33,648 nt of DNA from an uncultured Planctomycetota bacterium (GTDB lineage: Bacteria; Planctomycetota; GCA-002687715; CAIWVZ01): positions 1-33,648 of the forward strand of contig CAIWVZ010000353.1 in the NCBI GenBank assembly GCA_903916245.1, written 5' to 3'. The notes under the pieces were generated by a model. The model ran no database searches. It was not told where the DNA came from and saw only the letters and a program-made list of their open reading frames with translations. How positions within the stretch are numbered: the first letter of the stretch is position 1; every line of letters starts with the position of its first letter. Below are positions 22,904 to 29,508 of the stretch, in pieces. Both the position numbers and the translations under genes were made by a program.

Positions 22904-24426
22904 GCCGATCCGCGTCCGATCGCCCGACGCCGCTCCTCACGATGGAAGGCGTGGAAAAATCGTTCGGTGCCACCCGTGCACTTTCGGGGGTATCGCTCGA
23001 CGTCGCGCCCGGCGACGTGCACGCGCTGATCGGCGAAAACGGCGCCGGAAAAAGCACGTTGATGAAGATCCTCGCGGGGGTCCTCACTCCGGACGCGGGT
23101 CGCATGAGTCTCTTCGGCTCCCCCTACCGACCAACGGGCCCCCTCGACGCCCGACGCCGCGGGGTCGCGATGATCCATCAGGAATTGACCCTCGCGCCGC
23201 ACCTCGACGTCGAGGCGAACCTCACCCTCGGGACGGAAACGACGACGTTCGGTTTCGTGCGCCGTGCGGGACGCCGAGCCGCCATCCGCGATGTGCTGAC
23301 CCGCCTTCGCTTGGCCGATCTTCCCTTCGACACTCCGGTCGGCACGCTGTCGACGGCGGTACGTCAGCTGCTCGAAATCGCACGCGCGCTTCTCTCCGGC
23401 GCCCGGGTCGTGATCATGGACGAACCGACCTCGTCCCTCGGTCGCCGGGACGTCGAACGGCTGTTCGACATCGTCCGCGAACTCGCGGCTTCGGGCTGCG
23501 GCATCATCTACATTTCCCACTTCATGGACGAGCTGCGCGAAGTCGCGACCCGATTCACCGTCCTGCGGGACGGCGCGAGCGTCGGAACCGGCACCCTCGA
23601 CGCCGTCGACGACGACGCGTTGATCCGACTCATGGCGGGTGGCGCCCCCACCACAGGCACGCGCGCGCCGTCCGTGCGCGGGACGCCGTTGCTCGTCCTC
23701 GACGGGCTCGAGGGGCACCCACGGCCGACCGAAGCGTCCCTCGTGCTGCACCGGGGAGAGATCCTCGGCATCACGGGGCTCGTCGGAGCGGGGCGGACGG
23801 AACTCCTCCGGGCCGTCTTCGGGCTCGACCCGGTCGTCTCCGGCTCGGTGACCTTGGCGGGGATCGGCTTTTCCGCGGACGAGGGCCCCGACGCCCGCTG
23901 GGACCGCGGAATGGGCTTCGTGTCCGAGGATCGCAAACACGAGGGCCTGATGCTCGATCTGCCCCTGTCGGTCAATCTGACGCTCAGCCGCCTCGAACCC
24001 GTATCCCGGGCGGGCTTCGTCGACGGGAAAAAACTCGATGCGGCCTCACGGGAATGGATCGACCGACTCGGCATCCGAGCGGCGGGGTCGAACGTCGCGG
24101 TAGGTTCCCTTTCCGGAGGGAATCAGCAAAAGGTCGCGATCGCTCGACTCCTCCACCACGACGTCGACGTCCTCCTCCTCGACGAGCCGACCCGCGGTAT
24201 CGACGTCCGCAGCAAAGCGGCCGTATGGGATCTGCTCCGCTCCCTCGCGAACGCGGGCCGAGGGATCCTCGTCGTCGGTTCGCACCTCCCCGAAATGCTC
24301 GCTCATTGCGACCGCATCGCCGTCATGAACCGGGGTCGCCTCGGCGAGGCCCGCGACGCGTCGACGGTGACCGCCCACGAACTTTTGACCGAAGCCGTTT
24401 CGGTGGCGGAGAGTCGCCATGAGTGA
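22900..24426 (+). CDS. Sugar ABC transporter ATP-binding protein, two fused ATPase domains (RbsA-like)
   Basis: 508 residues from a TTG start at 22900, fixed by the TTGA overlap with the binding-protein stop. The N-domain has Walker A GENGAGKST (45-53), Q-loop MIHQELT, a weakened signature LSTAVRQLLEIARAL and Walker B VVIMDEPTSSL. The C-domain has an altered Walker A-like GLVGAGRTELL, the full signature LSGGNQQKVAIARLL and Walker B VLLLDEPTRGIDV. This asymmetry is normal for RbsA/MglA/XylG proteins. It powers import with the adjacent permease, whose ATG overlaps its end by eight bases. No unusual residues are evident. Confidence 0.95.
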   Translation: MSRSASDRPTPLLTMEGVEKSFGATRALSGVSLDVAPGDVHALIGENGAGKSTLMKILAGVLTPDAGRMSLFGSPYRPTGPLDARRRGVAMIHQELTLAPHLDVEANLTLGTETTTFGFVRRAGRRAAIRDVLTRLRLADLPFDTPVGTLSTAVRQLLEIARALLSGARVVIMDEPTSSLGRRDVERLFDIVRELAASGCGIIYISHFMDELREVATRFTVLRDGASVGTGTLDAVDDDALIRLMAGGAPTTGTRAPSVRGTPLLVLDGLEGHPRPTEASLVLHRGEILGITGLVGAGRTELLRAVFGLDPVVSGSVTLAGIGFSADEGPDARWDRGMGFVSEDRKHEGLMLDLPLSVNLTLSRLEPVSRAGFVDGKKLDAASREWIDRLGIRAAGSNVAVGSLSGGNQQKVAIARLLHHDVDVLLLDEPTRGIDVRSKAAVWDLLRSLANAGRGILVVGSHLPEMLAHCDRIAVMNRGRLGEARDASTVTAHELLTEAVSVAESRHE

Positions 24427-25372
24427 TTCGAACGCGGTGCGACTCGTCCGACGGCTCGGGCCGTTCCTCGGCCTCGCGCTCGTCCTCGTCCTCTTCACGG
24501 CTCTCGAACCGGATCGTTTCCCCACCGCCGTCAACTTCAGGACGGTGTTGACTCAAACAGTCATCGTGGGTCTCGGCGCCGTGGGCATGACGTTCGTGGT
24601 CGTCTCAGGGGGGATCGATTTGTCCGTCGGGTCTTCGATCGCGTTGTCGACGATCGTCATCGCACGACTTCTGCGCGACGGAGCCTCGCCCGCGGCGGCC
24701 GCGCTCGCCGGAGTCGTCGCGGGAGGCGTCGTCGGCGTCGTGAACGGCACGCTGATCACGCGACTGCGCATCGCTCCGTTCATCGTGACGCTCGGGACGC
24801 TCCAAATCGTCCGCGGGACCGCGAAGTACCTCGCCGGAGAGCAGAAAATCGACGCTCCGGCGTCGTGGCTCGCGGGACTCATGGCGAAAAGCCCCGATCC
24901 TTCGTGGCTCATCGTCGCCCCGGGAGTTTGGGCGCTGATCCTCCTCGCGGGCTTCCTCGCCTTCGTCCTCCGTCGCTCGATTCTCGGAGTTCACACCTAC
25001 GCGATCGGATCCAACGAATCGACGGCCGTCCTCTGCGGCATCAAGGTGGATCGCACCAAGGTGCTCATCTACGGGCTTTCCGGCCTGATGACGGGCCTCG
25101 CCGGTCTCATGCAGTTCTCCCGCTTGACCGTCGGCGATCCGACCGCGGCGACGGGCCTCGAACTCAACATCATCGCGGCGGTCGTGATCGGCGGCGCGAG
25201 CCTCTCGGGCGGGGTCGGCGGCATCGCGGGATCCTTGGTCGGCGCCCTCGTCATGGCGTTCCTCGCGAACGGGTGCACGCTGGTCGGGGTTCCGAACTAC
25301 GCTCAGGAGATTCTCGTCGGCGCGATCATCGTGGCCGTCGTGGCCATCGATCGCTCGAAACGCGGCACCTGA
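24419..25372 (+). CDS. Sugar ABC transporter permease (RbsC-like)
   Basis: 317 residues, a single BPD_transp_2 domain with about eight to ten membrane segments. Family landmarks are VGLGAVGMTFVVVSGGIDLSVGS near 41-63, the conserved loop around GVVNGTLITRLRIAPFIVTLGT, YAIGSNESTAVLCGIKV (the usual GGNExAARLSGI motif), and VVIGGASLSGGVGGIAGSLVGAL near the end. It forms the membrane channel of the importer with the ATPase and lipoprotein upstream. The ATG at 24419 overlaps the ATPase stop by eight bases. A strong hairpin follows the stop codon by five bases and probably ends the operon. Confidence 0.95.
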   Translation: MSDSNAVRLVRRLGPFLGLALVLVLFTALEPDRFPTAVNFRTVLTQTVIVGLGAVGMTFVVVSGGIDLSVGSSIALSTIVIARLLRDGASPAAAALAGVVAGGVVGVVNGTLITRLRIAPFIVTLGTLQIVRGTAKYLAGEQKIDAPASWLAGLMAKSPDPSWLIVAPGVWALILLAGFLAFVLRRSILGVHTYAIGSNESTAVLCGIKVDRTKVLIYGLSGLMTGLAGLMQFSRLTVGDPTAATGLELNIIAAVVIGGASLSGGVGGIAGSLVGALVMAFLANGCTLVGVPNYAQEILVGAIIVAVVAIDRSKRGT

Positions 25373-25377
25373 ACGAC

Positions 25378-25410
25378 GAAGGCCGCGCGGGTCGTCCCGG
25401 CGCGGCCTTC
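25378..25410. terminator. Bidirectional terminator hairpin between convergent operons
   Basis: GAAGGCCGCGC (25378-25388) and its exact reverse complement (25400-25410) form an 11-bp stem around an 11-base GGGTCGTCCCG loop. It lies between the permease stop (25372) and the ferredoxin stop (25439). No long T-run follows on either strand, so ending could be partial or protein-assisted. Confidence 0.7.
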
Positions 25411-25438
25411 GAAGGTAGGAAACGGTTGCGCGGGCCGA

Positions 25439-25786
25439 TCAGGCCATGCCCCACTTCACCTTGTTGGCTTCGACCTCTTCTTCGGTCGGGTTGGTCTTGT
25501 TCTCGTACTCGGCCTTGACGAAGGCGGCGGCGTTCGTCGAGCAGTACTTGTTCCACGCGGTGTCGTCGGCGGCGACGGCCGGGACCGCGCTCTCCTCGAA
25601 GATCGCCTTCCACGGGCAGGCGCTTTCGCAGGCCGCGCACGAAATGCACTCATCCGGATTGATGTAGAGCATGTTCGGCATGCCGGCGGCCGGGTCGGCC
25701 GGCTTGTAGAAGCAATCGGTCGGGCAGGCGCCGACGCACTCGGTCGAGACGCAGTCGACGCAGAGACGGGTCACAACGTAAGCCAT
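25439..25786 (-). CDS. fdxA: 7Fe (3Fe-4S/4Fe-4S) ferredoxin, FdxA type
   Basis: 115 residues starting MAYVVTRLCVDC, which aligns with the N-terminus of Azotobacter-type ferredoxin I (MAFVVTDNCIKC). Cysteines are C9, C12, C17, C21 and C25 in CVDCVSTECVGACPTDC, and C47, C50, C53 and C57 in CISCAACESACPW. By analogy with the family, C9, C17 and C57 hold the 3Fe-4S cluster, and C21, C47, C50 and C53 hold the 4Fe-4S cluster. An insertion of about seven residues (PADPAAG) separates the two halves. The acidic C-terminal tail is usual for the family. It is a soluble electron carrier. AAGGA about ten bases before the ATG is a modest ribosome site. A Fur-box-like palindrome lies about 100 bases upstream. 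Confidence 0.95.
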   Translation of the reverse strand: MAYVVTRLCVDCVSTECVGACPTDCFYKPADPAAGMPNMLYINPDECISCAACESACPWKAIFEESAVPAVAADDTAWNKYCSTNAAAFVKAEYENKTNPTEEEVEANKVKWGMA

Positions 25787-25883
25787 GATTCTGGTTTCCT
25801 TGCCACAGTTTGCGGGGAGTGGCCCCCGGGCCATATCTGTCGGCGCGGGATTCTATGCAGATTCAGCGGACGCTACTAGATCG

Positions 25884-25904
25884 AGATGAGAACGAGTCTC
25901 ATCT
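25884..25904. promoter_or_regulatory. 8-bp inverted repeat, Fur-box-like or 3'-end hairpin
   Basis: AGATGAGA and TCTCATCT flank ACGAG. The element covers the stop of the M28 gene (25899-25901) and sits about 100 bases before the ferredoxin start. It could be a Fur-type operator for the ferredoxin (core TGAGA-N5-TCTCA) or a hairpin marking the end of the peptidase mRNA. No T-run follows. TAGAAT (25855-25850) is a possible ferredoxin -10. Confidence 0.4.
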
Positions 25905-27305
25905 AAGCGTTTCCCTCATATCCGCAAGCACGTACGCCAGCACGGCATGGATGCCGACGTGGGCGTCCAACGCCTTCGGATCGACGGCCTCGAACGTGTC
26001 GAGGACCGTGTGGTGCCACTCGAAGTATCGGGTGCCGACCGTGTTGATGGACATCATCGGGACGCCGTGCGGCGCCAAGGGTGCGATGTCGGCTCCTCCG
26101 CCGTTCGTCGTCGCCTTCGCCGCGCCGAGAGGTCCGAGCAGAGCCACGATGTCGGTGAATGTCCGGAACCGCGGGTCGTCGGTGGTCGCGCCCGCGGGGA
26201 GCTTCATGCCGAACCCCGTCGGAGTCTCCACGCCGCCGTCGTTCTCGATCGCGGCGACGTGGCGCTTCGCGGTGCTCCGATGCGCCGCCTCGTACGCGCG
26301 GGCCCCGCGCAATCCGTTTTCTTCGTTGGCGAACAGCACGATGCGGATCGTGCGCCGCGGACGCAGGCCGAGCCGCTTCAACACGGCGGGGACTTCGACC
26401 ACCGATGCGACGCCGCCACCGTCGTCCTGCGCCCCTTCCCCGACATCCCAGCTGTCGAGGTGGGCTCCGAGGAGCACGATCTCGTCGGGTTGCTCCGATC
26501 CGAGATAGTCCCCGACGATGTTGGCGCCGTCCGCGTCCGGCATCGTGCGACATCCGAGGTCCATGCGGATCCGCATCGGCTTCCCGTCGCGTACGGTCTT
26601 TCCGATCCGGCCCGCGTCTTCGAACGACAGCGCCGCCGCGGGGATCTCCGGGATTCCTTCCGCGTACTTGAGCGTCCCGGTGTGCGGGGTTCGGCTTCCA
26701 CCGAACCCCGACGAGCGCACGAGGACGCCGACGGCGCCGAGGGCCGCGGCCCGCGCCGCGCCGTCGACGCGGTAGGAAACGGTCTTGCCGTAGCCTTCCC
26801 AAGGCACGTCGTACACCACGATCTTTCCCCGGACGTGGTCCCTTCCGAGGCGTTCGAGTTCGACGAACGACCGAACGGCCACCACCTCGGCCTCGATACC
26901 CCCTTTCGGAGTTCCCACCGAGCCGCCGAGTGCGAGGACGGGAAGCGCCTCGCTTTCCGGGGACGTGATCTCGACGCGCGCGTGACCACGCACCCATACG
27001 GGCACCTTGCACGGCTCCCGTCGAACGATGTCGCATCCCGCGCGTCGCAATTCCTCGAGAGCCCAAGCCTCGGCTTTCGCTTGGGCCGGACTTCCCGCGA
27101 GGCGCGGGCCGATGACGCGACAGAGGTGGTGGAGGCGATCCAGCGCCCCGTTGCCGAGCAAGGACGCGGTCGCGATACGACGCGCCACGGCACCGTAGCC
27201 ATCGGCGATCGTCGGTGTTTGTGCATGAACGGAAACGACGACGGCCGTCGCCACGAGGGCCACGGCCGTCATCCGATTCAGTCCGCGCGAAAAGCGCATG
27301 GACAT
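25899..27305 (-). CDS. Secreted M28 family metallopeptidase (aminopeptidase/carboxypeptidase Q-like)
   Basis: 468 residues, start MSMRFSRGLNR; a second ATG six bases on (27299) is nearly as good. Signal peptide ends near VHAQ (29). Residues of about 110-250 contain a PA-type inserted domain (VRGKIVVYDVPWEGYG, AAALGAVGVLVRSSG). The catalytic M28 core has H282 in LLGAHLDSWD, bridging D294 in GAQDDGGGV, catalytic E328 and zinc ligand E329 in FANEENGLRG, D356 in IENDGG and H431/H432 in EWHHTVLD. This is a complete dizinc site, so activity is expected: release of amino acids or dipeptides from peptides outside the cytoplasm. It lies ten bases after the thioredoxin-like gene and probably shares its transcript; GAGG about 12 bases before the start may be its ribosome site. 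Confidence 0.92.
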   Translation of the reverse strand: MSMRFSRGLNRMTAVALVATAVVVSVHAQTPTIADGYGAVARRIATASLLGNGALDRLHHLCRVIGPRLAGSPAQAKAEAWALEELRRAGCDIVRREPCKVPVWVRGHARVEITSPESEALPVLALGGSVGTPKGGIEAEVVAVRSFVELERLGRDHVRGKIVVYDVPWEGYGKTVSYRVDGAARAAALGAVGVLVRSSGFGGSRTPHTGTLKYAEGIPEIPAAALSFEDAGRIGKTVRDGKPMRIRMDLGCRTMPDADGANIVGDYLGSEQPDEIVLLGAHLDSWDVGEGAQDDGGGVASVVEVPAVLKRLGLRPRRTIRIVLFANEENGLRGARAYEAAHRSTAKRHVAAIENDGGVETPTGFGMKLPAGATTDDPRFRTFTDIVALLGPLGAAKATTNGGGADIAPLAPHGVPMMSINTVGTRYFEWHHTVLDTFEAVDPKALDAHVGIHAVLAYVLADMRETLR

Positions 27306-27315
27306 GAGGGGGACC

Positions 27316-28323
27316 TCACTTCTTGTTGGGGTCGAACTCCGCGGCGGCCGCGAGCATCGTCGCACGCGCTCCGACGCGAGTCCCGTCGTTCTTCTTCGCG
27401 AACGTACGAAGTGCCTTCGCGACGTCGGCGGTCGGGGCCTTGTCGCCCGCGGACGCCACGATCTTGCGAAGCGCCTTGTCGAGATCGATTTCCTTCACGA
27501 CCTCCGGGCGCGCGAAGTCGAGGACGAGCGCGGACGCTTCGTTCTCCCACTCCGGATTGCCCTTGATCCACTTCGCATAGTTCTCGGCCGCCTTTTGAGC
27601 GTCGAGGAACCGCGCGTCGTCCATCAAGACTTTCGGGGCCTTCTTGAAGGCTTCCCGGCGCGTCTCGATCTCGCGACCCACCGCCTCGAGGTCTTCCTTC
27701 TCGTCGTCCTTCGCTTGAGCGAGGGCGTCGGCCACGACCTTCGCGGCTTCGACGAAAGCATTCTTCCCGTAGAGCAGACCGCGCGCCTTCTTGGCCGCGC
27801 CCTTGCCCCAACCGGACTTCGCCTTCTTGAGTTCCGCTTCCACCATTTCCTCGAGCTTCTTCGGGGCGCCGTTGGGGTTGCCCTGCCAAAGGATGGTGCC
27901 GTCGACGCCGACGAGCGCCGCCGACGGGAGCCCCGCACCCGAGGACGGGAACGGCTGATCCGCCGACGTGCTCAGCCACGTCTTGTTCGCGGGGAATCGC
28001 TTCCACATGAAGCCGGGGATGTCCGACGGATCAAGGCCCTGCGATTCGAGCAGCAGCGCGACGAACCCGTCCTTCCCGTACTTCTCCTGCATCTTGATGG
28101 CGTGAGGCACGCTCCCGCCGAGGCAAGGCCCTCAATGATTTCCCCACCAGTCGATGAGGATCGGGCTGCCCTTCAACTCGGCCATGGACTTGCGACCGTC
28201 CGAGTTGAGAACTTGTGAGAACACCTTATCGGGAGACGGATCGCCGACCTTCAACTGCGCGAACGCAGCCACCGCGACGACCGCCGCCGCGCCGAGGGTG
28301 CGCAGGAAGCGAGAGAGATTCAT
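27316..28323 (-). CDS. TlpA-like thioredoxin-fold selenoprotein (Sec at in-frame TGA, U-G-P-C motif)
   Basis: 335 residues if TGA at 28134-28132 is read as selenocysteine (residue 64). Before the TGA: start MNLSRFLRTL, signal peptide to about A22, then KVGDPSPDKVF and ELKGSPILIDWWGNH. After it, in the same frame: GPCLGGSVPHAIKMQEKYG and FVALLLES, then the cis-proline loop GLPSAALVGVDGTILW. In TlpA proteins this segment reads ...FWATWCGPC..., so the TGA replaces the first redox cysteine; C67 is the second. No other cysteine exists in the protein. A SECIS-like hairpin follows. The true stop is another TGA at 27318. Residues 150-335 are a charged helical extension that I do not recognise. The likely role is extracytoplasmic thiol-disulfide or peroxide chemistry. 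The alternative is a Cys-to-stop mutation. In-frame ATGs at 28347 and 28332 are less likely starts. Confidence 0.82.
28099..28119 (-). promoter_or_regulatory. Putative bacterial SECIS hairpin
   Basis: On the minus strand, 12 bases after the TGA codon, GGCG pairs with CGCC; a G-A mismatch then separates it from GAG pairing with CTC; the apical loop is CGTGC. The loop begins 20 bases past the TGA (18 in E. coli fdhF by my reading) and has a G in its first two positions. This fits the known bacterial SECIS rules (loop 16-37 bases downstream, early G). The fold was made by eye. Confidence 0.6.
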
Positions 28324-28328
28324 GGAGA

Positions 28329-28354
28329 CCATTCCCGGAATGGACACCCATTCC
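28329..28354. promoter_or_regulatory. Three alternating GGAATGG half-sites upstream of the selenoprotein gene
   Basis: CCATTCC (28329-28335), GGAATGG (28337-28343) and CCATTCC (28348-28354) form a perfect 15-base palindrome plus a third copy in opposite orientation. They fill the 39-base gap between mrfB and the selenoprotein gene, ending five bases before its start. This may be an operator or a leader hairpin controlling the start. Confidence 0.5.
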
Positions 28355-28362
28355 GCGTTCCC

Positions 28363-29508
28363 TCAAGTGTGAGGCTTCGGCCGCTCTTTGGCAAGTTGCC
28401 GCCGCGTCGGGACTTGGGAAATTCGGGCCGTCAGGCGATCGATCCGCCGCCCGAGCGCGGCAACCCCCGCATCCAAGGGATGATCCGCCTCGAGTTGACG
28501 GAAAAGCCGACGCCCGAGGTCGAGGTCCCCCGACGCCAACGCGGCCCGACAGGCACGCACCCAAAGAGGACGATGCACCCGCGCGTCGGAACGCGCTGCA
28601 CGCATCAGCGCCAAGCCCCCGGGAGCATCTCCCCCGTCGAAGCGATCCATGCCCGCGGCGATCGGGCACCCGATGTCCGCCGCACCGCCGTAGACGGGAA
28701 GCAGGCGCCGCGCCAACGCCGCCAGACTGACGATGTCGAGGTGATTGTGGAGAAAGACTTCGGCGAGTCGATGGCGTCCGCCGCGCTGCCACGCGAAGTA
28801 CTGCGCGGGACACTCCGCCCCCGGGAGATCGTCTTCGCGATGGAATCCGAGCCAGCGTTCTTCGACGGTCCGTAGCCGGACGTCTCCCCAAATGTTCCGC
28901 GCGTGGCGTCGCACGGGATGGATGAGATCGAGGTGCGGACGCCCTCGACAAACGGCCTCGAGGCCCTGGAGACGAAAACGGTCGTCGATCCGCGGAGCGT
29001 CGAACGACTTTCCATGAAAACTGACGAGCGCCCGGCCGTCCTCGATTTCGCGACGCACCGCGTCGAGGAAATCGGATTCGAGATGCGGTCCCGCAAGAAG
29101 GTGCTGACGCACGACGAACGCGCCGTCGACGTAACGACCGATGCCGACGAGGAACACCCACACGCCCGCACCCCCGTGGAGCGAGGTCGTTTCGGTATCG
29201 ACGAATCGCCACGCGTCGAGCGGGATGTCGTGGAAGCGCGCATCTCGGGATGCCGCCGCCGCCCATGCGGAGAGGCCGTCGACCGGATTCAACGGAGCAT
29301 CGCCGTGGCGTGCATGAACCGACACGCGTCGCGTCAGCACCCACGATGGCCCTTCGCGTTGGAGCCCGGGCACGGGAGGTGCTCCCGCTTCGGTGACGGA
29401 TGTTGCGACGGCGACGGCGGGACTCGGCGCCGGCCCACCCGCCGGTGCCACCCGTCCGTCGGGCGCGACGCCCAATCGCCGGAGTCGGTCTAGGAAAGGG
29501 CTTCCCAT
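28363..29508 (-). CDS. mrfB: MrfB (YprB)-like DEDDh exonuclease with C-terminal TPR-like region
   Basis: 381 residues, start MGSPFLDRLRRLG at 29508, inside the end of the helicase gene (19-base overlap); longer in-frame starts are pure shadow. The RNase H-like exonuclease core has D104 and E106 in FVDTETTSLHGGAGVWVFLV, FHGKSFDAPRI with D170, HLDLIHPVRRHAR, and the last motif HNHLDIVSL with H254 and D258. This is the DEDDh pattern and the phrase order of B. subtilis YprB. The final 100 residues are helical and TPR-like (ALASGDLDLGRRLFRQLEADHPL). MrfB works with the helicase MrfA in repair of mitomycin C damage, independently of UvrABC. Tight coupling with mrfA here supports that role. Confidence 0.9.
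   Translation of the reverse strand: MGSPFLDRLRRLGVAPDGRVAPAGGPAPSPAVAVATSVTEAGAPPVPGLQREGPSWVLTRRVSVHARHGDAPLNPVDGLSAWAAAASRDARFHDIPLDAWRFVDTETTSLHGGAGVWVFLVGIGRYVDGAFVVRQHLLAGPHLESDFLDAVRREIEDGRALVSFHGKSFDAPRIDDRFRLQGLEAVCRGRPHLDLIHPVRRHARNIWGDVRLRTVEERWLGFHREDDLPGAECPAQYFAWQRGGRHRLAEVFLHNHLDIVSLAALARRLLPVYGGAADIGCPIAAGMDRFDGGDAPGGLALMRAARSDARVHRPLWVRACRAALASGDLDLGRRLFRQLEADHPLDAGVAALGRRIDRLTARISQVPTRRQLAKERPKPHT

Noticed and set aside
22900-24426. Degenerate Walker A and signature motifs in the sugar ATPase as a sign of decay
   Set aside because: The same asymmetry between the two ATPase halves is normal in RbsA/MglA/XylG proteins.
28132-28347. A complete 71-codon protein ending at TGA 28132, with a separate gene starting at ATG 28110
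   Set aside because: The two parts are one thioredoxin domain in one frame, with the break exactly at the redox cysteine. Neither part would fold alone, and the second has no signal peptide or ribosome site.
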